Shown here piece by piece: positions 11,015 through 23,364 of a stretch of 64,000 nucleotides of DNA (its first letter is position 1; each line of letters begins with the position of its first letter). Origin of the DNA: Romanomermis culicivorax. Taxonomy: Eukaryota; Nematoda; Enoplea; Mermithida; Mermithidae. The notes under the pieces are model-generated. The model made no database searches and was not told the DNA's origin. It was given only the letters and a program-made list of their open reading frames with translations. The DNA lies in assembly GCA_963922205.1 (NCBI GenBank), contig CAWUHX010000015.1:1550001-1614000 (forward strand). Reading direction: 5' to 3'. Both the position numbers and the translations under genes were made by a program.

Positions 11015-12110
11015 GCGGAATGAGTTATTCTCAATTCCCAATTGAGCGATTGCCATGTGAACGATTTTTAAGTGATCGCATTCCCAAATTAACGAATTCC
11101 CTATTGGACGATTTTCAAATGAGCGATCCAGAATGTAATAACACTTTCTTCACATTTTGCTTCTTTATCTCATCTTATCTATTTTATTCTTTATCCCTGT
11201 ATGTATTTCTTTTTTCCTTCGTTTTCAGTGTGTGTTGCTTATTTTTTTATTTATGTATATTTTAATCTCTTCATCTTGTGTCTCCGCTTTCTTTTATTTT
11301 ATTTTTTCTTGTCATCAACTTTTTTTTTATTTTTTTCCCCTGAAACAATACATTACAAGCTTTTATTCTGAATAATTATAGTCTCCCGTATACAATTCTT
11401 ATACAATTTGGCATGCCGTTTTTTCGACAATGTTCTCATTTTGATTTTTTCCTTCTCACTTTACTATTAAGTTTAGTCTTTTTGATTTTATTTCTTCATT
11501 TTTCTGTTTTTCTAACCCTCCTGCTTCTTTATTTTTTCGTTCTTTTTTCACATTTATTTTCGTTCATGCTGCTTTCTCTATGTTGTTTTTTCTTTCATGC
11601 CCCTTTTATTCATTTTTCTTTCTTTTTATAATGCTTTTCTACCTATTTTCACTTATCCTTATTCCCTTCAGTTTTTGCATGTTTTCTTTTTCTTGATCGT
11701 TTGTTTCTTCCAGAATTGTTTTGTTTATGTTTTTATGAAGATTTTCACACTACAACTATGAAACACTTATGCATGCCGAACCGTATACGGGAGACTATGG
11801 TTATTTAAAACGGCAATTTGTAGTGTATTGTTTCATTAACAAAAAAAGAAAAAAAGAAAAGAAAAAAGTAGATGACAAGAAAAAACATACATAAACAAAA
11901 ACATAAGCAACAGACACACACACAAAAACGAAAGAAAAGAGAAATACATACAAAAAAAATGAAAGATAAAAAAGGAAAATACGAGTATGAATATGAATAT
12001 GAAGAAAGTGTTATTAGATTCTCGATTGCTTATTTGAAAAATGCTTAATCAGAACTTCCCTCATTTTGGAATGCACTCATTTGGGAATTGCTCACTTGGT
12101 AATGGACACG
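11015..12110. mobile_element. Fold-back element copy 1
   Basis: The two ends are imperfect inverted copies. The left block GTAATAACACTTTCTTC (near 11144) mirrors GAAGAAAGTGTTATTAGA (near 12000). Outside these lie tandem, degenerate ~16-17 base units built on GAGCGATT/GAACGATT and their complements. The interior is a long pyrimidine-rich stretch on the left and purine-rich on the right, so the whole can form a giant hairpin. Frames inside the T-rich arm are compositional. The right end reads TGGACACGC, shared with two other copies. Confidence 0.6.
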
Positions 12111-12958
12111 CAGAATAAGCCGAAGGATAAGCCCAGCAGAAAATGAGTTGTTCCAGTTCGGGGTACGTATGCAATGTAAAAAACCAATGCAGCATAATGG
12201 CGATTCAGACGAGCATTTTTAATGTTCACGAGAAGTGATCGGAGTTATCCCATCTGGCCGAAGGCCCACTGTACACCAATAAATTTGAAAGGATCAATGG
12301 AGCAGTCTGAGTTTTGGCGAAACAGCATCACTAGAGATCGGAAAACCGATTTCGATAATGTTGAAATCCATCAAAAGCGTCATAATCAAAGATTCTGTAT
12401 CATGATGAAAAATTCATTGAACAGAGACTACTAGCCTCCCATACTTTTGGATAGAAGTTTGGCTGCGAACTCGCTGCATCGATCATTTCAGATCGAATGG
12501 AGTATAATGACTAGAATGACGTTTGATCACGAAAGGTCAAAATAATCACTCAATTTTGTTCACAGACTGAATGCCAGGATACAAAATCAGAATTTTGCAT
12601 GCTCAACTTGCACGCACCTTGAGTGAACTTGCAGGACCGATACTACTGTCCCAACCTGGTGCATTGCAGGAATAGAAAAAGCTATCCAAATCGTGGAAGC
12701 TTCATCGCATGCTGCAGAATATTGGCATGCATCAGAAAGAGGAACAATAGAAAATTCAACAGGAATTCAGTTATTCGAAGATGCACATTTCGCTTGTCAT
12801 GTTTCCTATCTCAATGAACAGTTTTCAACATACTCATATATTGTTGATCGAAATGGGAGTTTTATAAGCAATTAGTGCTTTCAGTCTTTGAATTCCTGCA
12901 TTTGTGCAAATAACAAGAAGCCAAGGAGAGTTTTGTGAAAAAGAGAGGTTAGGACGCC
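12111..12958. other. Intergenic DNA between fold-back element and UGT gene
   Basis: The plus strand carries a degenerate, stop-interrupted coding-like stretch at about 12620-12875. I do not recognise it and no start, splice site or domain supports a gene; a decayed transposon remnant is likely. Confidence 0.35.
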
Positions 12959-12964
12959 TTTATT
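12959..12964 (-). promoter_or_regulatory. Polyadenylation signal AATAAA of the UGT gene
   Basis: AATAAA on the minus strand starts on the base after the TGA stop, leaving a very short 3' untranslated region. Confidence 0.5.
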
Positions 12965-15900
12965 TCAATCACTTTTTGATTTTCTACTATTCCTTAAACA
13001 TTTTGAACGTATAAACTTATAACACATCAGCATAAATGTCAAATTTAACGTCAAAATTAGCAGAATCACGCAAACCAATATGTCGATCATGAAATATTCG
13101 ATCAAATTCAGTTGTTGGCCTTTGGGCGATAGTTGGCTCAAATCTTGAAATTCGGCTAGAAATTCTACCCATTCGACGGCAGCTTGTTTAGAGGAATGGG
13201 GTTTTTTGCGGATCATTTGGCCCAAACGTCTGGCGTTGTATTGGATACTAAGAAAAAACTTACAGCTCCATTGGAATAAACAGCGAAACATGGCAAAATA
13301 ATTCGAAAAGTTGACTCAGAGCTAGAAGAAATGAAAGCACCATGCTAGGAAAAATAACTGAAATGGAATATTTGAGAGAGAAAGAAACCAAGTCGTTAGA
13401 AACACAGATGCAAGAACTGCAGTTCACTCCCACACACTTGAACAAAGCAAGTTTCTCCAAAGTTGAAACGGGTAAGCATGACTATTTTTATGATTTTGAC
13501 GTCCCAATCGATGCAAAGACATTGGATATTACAGAAATAACAAGTTCAAATACGTTTACATGATAGTCACTGCGAACATTACTTGGAAGACAATGAAGCA
13601 CAGAAATGCGAACAAGATTCTACAGTAGGATAACATTTTTGAAACTGAACACTTGCTGGTGCAAACTTTTGGCAAAATTCTTATAATGTATTTTTCGAGA
13701 AATGCTTGTGAATCAAAAAATGGCAAAAAATACAGTCCGCTATTCTTCAAATGATTCTAATCATTGAAAATGTAAAACGACTACTCTATCATTTTTTTAC
13801 AATATTTTTGAAGGCCATGTCACTTATTATTGAAAATTTGTGAACATTCAACACTTTTAGTAACTTTTTGAAGGAATTTGAAAAGACAGTTCGAATTTTC
13901 GTTATTTTTTTGTTTTAGAAGCGTTTTATAAACACACAGACTGTAGTGTTTGTTAACATATACAGACTATATGTTTCATGCTTACAACTATACAGAGAAT
14001 GGGACGTTTCGGGTCAATTTTAACTAAAAAAAAACACGAGAAAATGTCAGATTTCGCGGCTTTTTCATGACCATAGAATTTGTATATGACGAAATCTACA
14101 TCACTCAAAAACACCCAACATGAGCCGCATCGGCCAACGCATATGTAATCGCCTAAATCGTGAATACTCAATAAGAACAATGAGAAAAAGTATAAAGGAT
14201 AGCGGAAAATCCATATGAAAGTTTCTCGTCAAAAAGTTCATCCCTGCTATACCTTCCGAGACACAAAGCCATAAAATTGAGTCTAAAATTGAGAAATTAT
14301 GGAAAATCTGAGCATTATCCTGGGAAGCCATCTTGATATCGACTACAACGTTATACACGCTTGTGTCTTTTGCTATTCCTGAGATTCAAATTGCAGTATA
14401 AACTGGTTGTTTGACCATAAAGACTTAAATTCGGCATTTAAATGTTAGAAAAGTTCCCTTGGATAATCTGGAATAATATGTAATGCAGGTTTTAAAATTC
14501 ACTCCTGGAGATCTTTCTTTCATTAGTGCAGTTTTAAGCGTGATAGCTTTCAAAAAGTGAACATAATTACCATTACTCACGTCTGGTTATTGATTACAGT
14601 ATCCAATGCTTCGTATACACTCTCTTTCGTTATATTATTTCGATTTAAAGTCACACCCACGTTCAGTCTTTCCACACGTTTACAGTTTGAATGCTGGTCG
14701 CCGAATAGGGGCATCATAATCAACGGTACACCCATGTAGGTGGCCTCGGTCAAACTATTGTACCCGCCGTGAATAATGGCAGCTTTGACTTTTGGATTTG
14801 CTGGAAATGAAGCACAAATGACTTAGTATTCAACAACGGTCGCTAAATTTTTTTATAGTATATTTTTTACTCTAGCTCAGCAGAGTATGTTCACAAAATT
14901 TTTGTTTCAAAAAATCACGAAAATATAAAATTGAACTTGCATTTCACTTACTATTTATTATTTATAGCCTGTTTTTTATAAAATGCTTCCAAATAGAAAA
15001 GTGACACAGATCAGTAGTGTCGTCAAAATCGTTTACACAAAGTTCTTACTGTAAAATTTTTCACTTGAAAATTGCTAAAAGTTAGGTCAGCACGCTCACA
15101 AATTTCCAGTCCTACACGATATTTTGCTTATCAGAAAATCACAAAAATCTGAAATACTACTTGCTTTCCACTTTCATTATTTAGAAGCATTTCAAGAAAA
15201 ACAGACTATAGAGGCATTCTAAAAAGGAAAATTGACTATATATTACTCAATTATACCTAGAAGATCGCGCTGTGGAATCCAATCCGCTACGACGATGTTA
15301 GGAACCCGTTGGGCCATACTGGTATCGCCTTCCAGACGCCAAATGACCGTCTGTTTGATTTTCTTGAAAGCTTCGATGAAACTCATCTAAATGAAACTCA
15401 TAAATACAGTTCCACAAAGATGAAACTCATAAATACAGTTCCACAAAGATGAAACTCATAAATACAGTTCCACAAAGATGAAACTCATAAATACAGTTCC
15501 ACAACAAGGAAACCAAATCATTGATTTTATTCCGGAGACATACTGCTATTTTGATCTGAAGTGCGTGTAAATTATGAAACTAAAAAACAAGTGTGTACTA
15601 TTTCATGTTCTTGATATTTTCGGTTAGTTCGGAAAAGTTTTGTAGAAAACATACCATCAAATGTGGAAAATCATAAGGGTCACAACAGAAAAAATCTGTA
15701 CATGTATGGTTCTAGGATCCACAATGGGGCGATAGGGTGGTCAAAAAACATGCTCAGGTTTTTTTGCTCGGATATCCTATCTACTATAATTTTTCAATTC
15801 AAAATTTTATGTCGATATCTACAGTATATCATCATTCAGCGGTATTCGGTATTGTAACGTAATCTGACCCGGAAAATGAACATACTAAATTGTAGACATC

Positions 15901-18900
15901 TTTTTACAGAACCAAACTCGTTTTTTGGTAACCGTGAGCAAAAGCACTGTTACGAATTTTTTAAAATGGACTCGTCAAATGAATGACTATGTTCATTGAA
16001 CACGAAGTTAGGCGTAATTGGATGTTACCGCATCAATTATTGTTACGAAAATTACTTCATTTACCTTCCATTCGAGCGGCATGAAAGATGTGTTGGTAAC
16101 AGATCCCAGTGAAAAAACGACAATACCGTGTTCCGCCGAATCGACAATTTCTTGCCATTTCTGAATAAAAACATGACCATCTCTAAATGATTCTATCCAC
16201 AAAAATGAAACAAATCTTCGAGGTGATGGATTTTTCAAGTTTCGGGAAAATACGACACAGTTTTTGATCATGTAATACTGCTTGATTAAATTGAGAACAC
16301 AGTCTATCAAACTGTCCATGAGAAATTATTAAAGATGATAACTTCTCGAGGACGGTTCGACAAACCGTATATAAGGTATCTTTGAAGCGTATCCTAGTTC
16401 TAAGAAACTAATTTCACGCTGTGTTATTCTCTGAAATGGTGTGAAAGACTTTGGAACTCTAACCTTCCAAGGACTATTAACTTGTCCTTCTAGCTTGCTG
16501 CGTAAATTATTTGATCGGCTTAAAATATCTGCGAAGTTCTGACGAAAGACTTTATGTGAAAACTTAATAGAAACGCACTGCGTTTGCACATCCTCTATTC
16601 TGCCCTACTTCGGCTATGATTATTCTTGCCGAATTTTGTCCGTATACTGTGAACCCCTAATTAATGATGCTCCTGCAGTGATGAACAATATGTCCAAAAA
16701 CGCCAAAAAACAGGTTTAAATTTGATGTGGCTTGCTTAAAATATAATCTGTTTTCTTTAAATTGGAAATCAAATGTTATATCGTATTTTAAGATTTTCTC
16801 CCAAAACCATAGGTCACATAGGACTGGAAGTTTGTGAGCTTAATCAACAAAAATGTATAATACCAACGTGCAGACGTGAAAATTTTTCTAATGACGTCCT
16901 TTTCATGCATGTTCTTGGGAAGGCTTGCTGGGGGTCTTGAATTCAAAATCTTACTTGACTGCGCTCATTATATAATAAAAGACAAACAACTCCTGCTGTA
17001 TATAAAATATGAACACAGGTGGAAAAAATCCGTGCCCCATAACTAAACCACCTGTAGATTTTTACCTATTGTGCGCATGGTTCTGACTCATTACAACTTT
17101 AATCCACATCGAAATTCTGGCAGTGCAACATGAATTTCAACGTACCTAGAACAAAATACGAATCCGAAATCTAGCAAAATTTTATGTCATTTTTTACTAA
17201 AACCTGCCTGTGTTTTATTTTGGATGATTTGACAAGATCTTCCATTGTATCCGAGAAATATTCATCTCTTCAATATACTGGATTGAAAAAGTGCAATCAA
17301 TTTTCTATATATTAATTTGAAGAATATTAAGTCATCAGATTAAGTTCACCTGATGGGCAATCTCCGAGCATCATACAATGTTCTCTGATGTAAAATTCTA
17401 AATATCGATTGTTTTTTAGGGCTGCAGAAGCACCAACGATTATACCTTGATCATGAGATTCTACAGTATGTCAGTCAAAATTATTAATTCGCAATAGCAT
17501 ATGGTTCGCTCTAATAGTGAGGAATGAACTAAATGAATTGTGCAGCCAGAATCATATTTTAAAACTGTTCTTTATAGAATGACAAAAGTTATTTCCAACA
17601 TTAAAATCGTTTAAATTAACTTTAATTATAGAATTTTTTCTCGAAAATGTTTTGAAAGTTATTTGAATGTTTACAATTTTCCAGTTCATTGGATGACATA
17701 CGATTCATCAGAAAATAAGATGAAATAGTCTCGCTTTCTATGTGATTAGGAGCATGTAACATTTCATTTTTGGATTAGAGATTGTTCTGATTTTGTGCAC
17801 AATTTTCGCGCCATCCTATATTTTATAGAAAATTCAGCCACATCAAGTTCCCTAGCGTTTTAGTATATGTTAGTCTCTGCAGAAGAAGCATGGTTTTCTT
17901 CACAAGCACCGAGCTTAGACTAGAATGATAGATACACAGATCATATCAGCTTTCTATGAAGATTGTTGCACGTGAAGTTCTTCGGAATCTCGCAGATATC
18001 CTAAGCATATCAAAATCTCTTCAAGACAATGTTGACAAGATATGCATGACTTTTACGTCCACGTGAGGCCTTTTGTCTCAAAAATATGCATCCCTTTTGC
18101 CTAATATTTTAGACATGTCTTTTTCATTAAAAAGTTATGTTTTAAGACACAAGAGCGTCAAGATACACTTTTCAGGAATTTTAGAGACCCATTTTCGAGC
18201 AACGTCTTGAGATATTCTTTATCCTTGGACATTTCCTTATCACGAGAAAGACATGTCGTGAGATATAGCCCTTCAAGACACTATTCAAAAAGCCACCTGA
18301 TTTAGTGGTTCCGGATTCTCCATGGTCAGCCCGCCGACGTAAATCATTTTGTGCAAAATCGGTCGCGGGTATTCGAAAAACGGATCGCTATTGATAAAAT
18401 GCAGCTGCGTTTTATGCAAAAGTTGACCGAAACTCGGGAAATCCGGGCCGAATTTTTCTTGAAAGATTTGCGTATACGTTCGTACAACACCGTATTGAAA
18501 AACCGTATTTATCAAAAGGAAGTTGAATGCGTTCCACAAGCGATCCACAAAACCAGTTCCGGGCATAGGGTTTGGGCCGGCCGGTACGTAACTTACGGGC
18601 GTTGGGGCGCCGGCGTACCAGGACATGAAGTCGATAGAAAAGGCTGTGCTCATCCATATGGTTCCTGGAATTGACGATCATGAAAATAACGGTCTTGCCT
18701 GACCCAAAGCAGACGCCAATTACGAAATTTTTGTAGAGTCATTGTATAATAGTTGAATAGTCATAGCTTGTTTTGCTTTCATCAAAAATTCGCTTTAATA
18801 TTAATAATTATAGTACTTCAAAAGAAATTACGCATCGCCATTTATATTGCTAAGCTTTTTCTTCCAGAGAATTTTAAACTGAGGTTATCGTATAAATTAA

Positions 18901-21207
18901 TTTTTCAAATGAGCCTAAGAAAAAACGCAAACAAAAAACTCATTGTTGTTAAATTCGTGAAGATGTGCTAATGCCAAAATTTTCTAAATCCAACTTTTTA
19001 AGATCAAAAATTGAGCTTACGTCCTCGTCGAGATCTATCCAAAAAATATGATCTTGAAAAATGTACCTTCATTTTTGGACAAGAGATAACTGGCTAAACT
19101 TCGTTGACGTATACATTTTCTTTGCCATAGAATTAATGTAACACGAAATTTTCAAGAAGAGCTTTTTGAGATTATTTCAAATATATGAGTTGCACTACGA
19201 TTTTGAATTATGCAAATGGACACGATTTCAGAATCTGATATTGCGTCACAAGTGAAAAACTTGTTAATTAGAAAAGTTTCATTGGATGGAATGAATTGTT
19301 CTAATTGTCAACATGTTGGCCAAGATTTGGAAGAGTGTTGGGACACTCCGTTCCATGGCTTTTTACAGAAATTTATCAAATTTCGGTTTCCGCAAAAAGT
19401 AAAAAGCCTCGAGTGCTTACGGCTGCTGTAACAACTGTAGGAGCAAATCAATGTTTTTCTAGTGCACAGTTGATCAATAGCGAATGAACTATTGTTTCTG
19501 GGACACACTGTTTATACGGAATTTGATGTTATCACAGATTTTCGCGGTGATCTGAAAGACAAATGAATGCGACTTACCCGTGACGTTAAACCTATGCGCT
19601 AAACCGAACGAACAATAATCGGCCAGATGTATGACGTAGACGTCGAAATTACCGTTTTTCAGTTTTTGGTAAGCTTCGGAACTTTCGTCGGCCAAAAAAT
19701 TCCGACAACTATTGGACAATTGACCGAAAAATTGGCGAATAACGGTAATATTGGCGAATGCTAGAGTGGTATTCCAGGCGTTATTTTGCAATCCTAGACG
19801 CACTTCTTCTCGAATCTAGGCGAGATTTCAAGTAAAAAGGAAACCATTTAGCTATCAGAAAAAAGGCGCATTTTCTTCAGATAATTTCACAGAAAGAGAA
19901 CATAAACGTCACCTTAATGTATATCAAAAGTTCGTCTGAGGTCATGCTAGATATTAAAAAACTGGCCAAGATTCGATATACACGTTTTAAGTGATCGAAA
20001 TTCGGCAAATTGGATACAAATTTACTACACTTCGTTCATTTTGAAATGATCGATGCAACGAGATCGCAGCCAAACTTTTATTCAAAATTATAGAAGGCTC
20101 GTTGTCTTTAATCAATAAATTTATTCTTGATGATACAGGGTCCTTGATGACCTTTTTTCTCAATCATTTCAAGATTATCGAAACTGATTTCTCGATCTCT
20201 AGTAAGGCTGCGTTTGCCAAAACTCCGCCGGCTGCATCGATCATTTCAAAATAAATGGAGTATCGACATACTTTCACAGATGATAGGTGTGATGACCATA
20301 CATGCACGTGGGGGGAGGGTTTGGGGGGGGGGGTTTTGACTCCCAACAGACTTTTATTGACCCCCAGCAGATTCTTGCTGACCCCCAGCAGATTTGAATT
20401 TTCCAGCAATTATTGAGAAGATGACGAAGAAAAATGAGCAAGAGAGAAGAGAAAGTCGAGATAAAAATGGAAATGATGCTGTAGTTTGACAATTTTTCTA
20501 AACAAATCATACTTGATTAAAAAAAAGTAACATTAAAACTTGAAATAGTGCTGTCTAAGCAAGTAATTTAACATATGTGACTAATATACTCGTACATTGA
20601 AAAATATGCTGCTTGGATGTTAGAAGACTTTCTGAGACCTTTCTTTTCGTTATCAAGAACGAAAAAAAAATTTTGTATACCACCCCCTGTCCTGGCTGAC
20701 CCCCAGCAGAATTTCTGTGCTGTGCATGTATGGTGATGACTCCATGATATTCAACTCGAAATTAAAAATCAATGAGGTATCTTTTCGATCAACTCAATGC
20801 TAAAGTCAAAATTTTAAATTTGCGGACGACTTCTTCATTCTTTCAAGTTCAAAACAGCAGATTCCGCGTTCAAAACAGCAGATTTGTTTGTCGATTTCAC
20901 ATGGAGCAATCAGGACTACCAAGGAAATACTTATCAATTTTTATACCTCTGGATCAGGAATTACTGTATAGCTAATTTGATCTTTGACGAATTTTAATTT
21001 CGGCGTTTTAACTTGTTCGAAAACGTCGGCTTTCAAAACGGTGACCCGGTGTCCACGTTCGGCCAAAAGATCGGCCAAACGGTACATGACCAAATTTTGG
21101 CTGGCAGCTACGGCTACGGTCGAAACCAAAATATTGTAGGTCGACGCGCATTTGAGCGAAAAAAATTGCAAAATTAAAGCGCTAAAAATGCTGAAATTGA
21201 CACGCAT
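12965..21207 (-). CDS. UDP-glycosyltransferase (GT1 family), seven exons, complete
   Basis: Exons, 5' to 3': 21207-20947, 19815-19578, 18664-18297, 16160-16065, 15386-15257, 14800-14581, 13247-12965. All joins keep phase and give 531 residues, normal for the family. UGTs transfer sugar from UDP-sugar to small lipophilic acceptors in the ER lumen. The protein shows an N-terminal signal segment, the acceptor half (LADLLAERGHRVT; FDVYVIHLADYC), VVFSLGSV, WIPQRDLL, the nucleotide-sugar signature (HGGYNSLTEATYMGVP, then GDQHSN), and a C-terminal membrane helix with a short basic tail. The residue normally His for catalysis (SH before the LA..L..RGH motif) is Gln37 here, so activity is doubtful or atypical. 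AATAAA (12959-12964) directly follows the stop. Introns carry MITEs and a minisatellite. Confidence 0.93.
13248..14580. other. UGT intron 6, non-coding
   Basis: An antisense frame at 13342-13563 and a few short frames are present without domains. The end of a MITE-like repeat (ACAGACTGTAG) is seen near 13935. No separate gene is supported. Confidence 0.4.
14963..15210. mobile_element. TATAGTCTG MITE copy 1, in UGT intron 5
   Basis: The left end TATAGCCTGTTTTTTATAAA is mirrored by the right end GAAGCATTTCAAGAAAAACA followed by GACTATA. Length is about 248 bp with no ORF. TA at both borders suggests a Tc1/mariner-type target site, which is inference. Related copies lie at 21395, 24026 and 58737. 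Confidence 0.55.
15388..15506. repeat. 29-bp minisatellite, about 4 copies, at an exon border
   Basis: The unit GATGAAACTCATAAATACAG + TTCCACAAA repeats about four times. Its first 12 bases copy the exon 5 end (exon 5 starts at 15386 on the minus strand), so the array grew out of the exon-intron junction. The real acceptor (TTTAG) is kept only next to the exon. Confidence 0.8.
16161..18296. other. UGT intron 3, no other gene seen
   Basis: About 2.1 kb of AT-rich DNA. Short frames occur on both strands without domain or splice support. Confidence 0.45.
20297..20732 (+). mobile_element. hAT-like non-autonomous element copy 1, in UGT intron 1
   Basis: Terminal inverted repeats are CATACATGCAC and GTGCATGTATG. 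A perfect 8-bp direct repeat, GTGATGAC, flanks it (20289-20296 and 20733-20740), as expected for hAT-superfamily insertion. The 436-bp body has G runs near the left end and several CCCCCAGCAGATT-type units; no transposase. Confidence 0.85.
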
Positions 21208-21394
21208 TTTGGCAGAAAAATAAAGTTATCGTCTATATTATCGATTTAAAAATAATAAAATGTTTTTTTGGTTAGGACAGAAACAAGTTTGTCTTATGGA
21301 CGGAAGATAAAGAGCGAAAGCAAAAATATTTGTTTGGAAAGCATTTGGCCAAGTTATTAACAGTTGTCAATTCACCCGATTCCCTTTTGTTAAT
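21208..21394. other. Presumed UGT upstream region
   Basis: AT-rich DNA directly upstream of the UGT start codon. A promoter is expected here but no clear core element stands out. Confidence 0.35.
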
Positions 21395-21638
21395 TATAGT
21401 CTGTCTTTCATAAAATCCTTCCAAATAATTTGGAAAACAAGTTTTATTTTATATTTTCAGCATTTTCTGCTAAGCCGTACGTCATATCGAAGTGAAATTT
21501 TGCGACGACACTCAACTAACAATTAGAAATTTTTTGAGTGAAAAAATGAACAGTAGAACCTTCATTTACATGATTTTCAAGTCATCTAATATTTGTGTCA
21601 TTTTTCAATTTAGTAGCATTTTATAAAAAACAGACTAC
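21395..21638. mobile_element. TATAGTCTG MITE copy 2
   Basis: The left end TATAGTCTGTCTTTCATAAA mirrors the right end GCATTTTATAAAAAACAGAC + TACA. About 244 bp, no ORF. Confidence 0.6.
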
Positions 21639-22009
21639 AGTAGTGCATTTTATTCTTTCTTTATATACTCTTTTACACAACTACTACAACCTCAAAAAGC
21701 GACTGATGAAGTAATACTGATTTTTTATGATTTTGTTTTTGCATACGAAATTATATAATGTCAGGCGCCGAACTATCGTGGACCGAATTTAACTTTGTGA
21801 GTATGTGGTCAAAGGATCCTGCGGTAACATAATGGAGTTGGACCAATGACACTCATATTTTGACTCGACCTAAGACGCCATTTCGGCTCTGAATGAGTGT
21901 CAACTTCATTATGTTAGTCCTGACTGTTACAGTCAATCTAAGCTAAAAATCAGCCACGTACGTAGACAGTTTATTATTTGCATGACCATCTCTTTCTTTT
22001 CTGAGACTA

Positions 22010-23364
22010 GGGCGGTAAGTTTGTTGGCCGATTAAAGGCCGATTATAGTAATCGGCGATTAAACGTCGCTTTCATACATGCACGTGGGGGGGGGGTTGGG
22101 GGTTTTTGACCCCAGCAGATTTTTATTGACCCCCAACAGATTCTTGCTAACGCCCAGCAGATTTGACTTTCCCAGCAATGATTGAGAAGATGACAAAGGA
22201 AAATGAGCAAAAGAGAAAAAAAGTCATAAAAATGGAAATGACGTTGTAGTTTGACAATTTTTCTAAACGAATCATACTTGATTCCAAAAAAGTAACATCA
22301 AAACTTTGAAAAGTGCTGTCTAAGCAAATAATTTCACACATCTGGCTAATATAGGTTAAATAATATGCTGCTTGGATGTTAGAAGACTTTCTGAGACCTT
22401 TCTTTTCGTTATCAAGAATGAAAAAAATGTATTCCACCCCCTGTCCTGGCTGACCCCTAGCAGAATTTCTATGCTGTGCATGTATGCTTATAATCCAGGA
22501 TTAAATTTTTTTCGTAAGTTTGTCCGCCGATTAAACGTCGATTAATTTAATCCAGGATTAAAGCAATCGGTAAGTTCGTCAGCTGATTAAAGCTCAATTA
22601 TCATAATTGGCGATTATAATAATCTGAGTTTTCAATCCTGCCCCACCCCAGGTTTAAAAGGCCGATTATATCTGTTCTTGCGATTGCATAGTCGGTTTAA
22701 TAGGTAAAAAATAACTGTTGTTGATTTTTTGGACGATCTAAATGAGGTTGAGGCAGAAAATCAAGTTTAAACGAGAATGAAACAGAAAATCAAGTACAAA
22801 TTCGTCATTTCCTGGACAGATCGAATCCGATGGAAGCATGTTCAAATCAGAAGTTCTGATCGCGATTTGAATTATCTAAGGACAGTGCAAGAGAGCTAAT
22901 TGAATAAAAAAATAATAAAAATAAAAAATAAACAAGAAAATTTATTTAAAAACGAAATTTTTTAAATAAACATTCTATAAAAATTTTTTATAAAAAATTT
23001 AAGCCCTACAGTAAATGGTTTTGTTTAATTTCCTTTAAAATAATTCAATTTCTTCAGAATCAAAATTAGTGGTTTTCTAGGGACACGTGGATTTTGAAGT
23101 GGATATCACGAGCAAAATTGATAACGATAAATTCATGACGTACACCTACATAGTAGACAGTATACGTTGTACAGTTTTCAATCAGCAATTATACTTTTAA
23201 TCCTGGATTATATGATTTTAATCGGCGATTACGTAATCGTCCTTTAATCGGCTGACGAACCTACCAATTATTTTAATCGCCGATTTAATTTTAATCGATG
23301 ATTACATAATCGGGGATTAAACGTAATCCTGGATTATTTTAATCGGCCAACAAACTTACCACCC
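22010..23364. mobile_element. Fold-back element built of AATCGGCGATTA-type units
   Basis: The left end GGTAAGTTTGTTGGCCGATT is the exact inverse of the right end AATCGGCCAACAAACTTACC. Both arms consist of repeated, alternating words such as GGCGATTA, GGCCGATTA, AATCCAGGATTA and their complements. The left arm is split by a hAT-like element (22073-22486), so this element is the older of the two. No coding capacity. Confidence 0.7.
22073..22486 (+). mobile_element. hAT-like non-autonomous element copy 2, nested
   Basis: Same ends (CATACATGCAC / GTGCATGTATG) and same body as the copy at 20297, 414 bp. It lies inside the left arm of the fold-back element. No matching target duplication could be seen, perhaps because the repetitive target has drifted. 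Confidence 0.75.

Noticed and set aside
11157..11640. Hydrophobic Phe/Leu-rich frames
   Set aside because: Products of the T-rich arm of a fold-back element; same at 26896-27409 and 28410-28961.
15388..15506. CRISPR-like array
   Set aside because: Units are contiguous with no unique spacers; eukaryotic minisatellite. The same holds for 28852-28962 and 26250-26351.
18351..18674. 107-codon frame on the plus strand
   Set aside because: Antisense shadow of UGT exon 3, which has clear family motifs.
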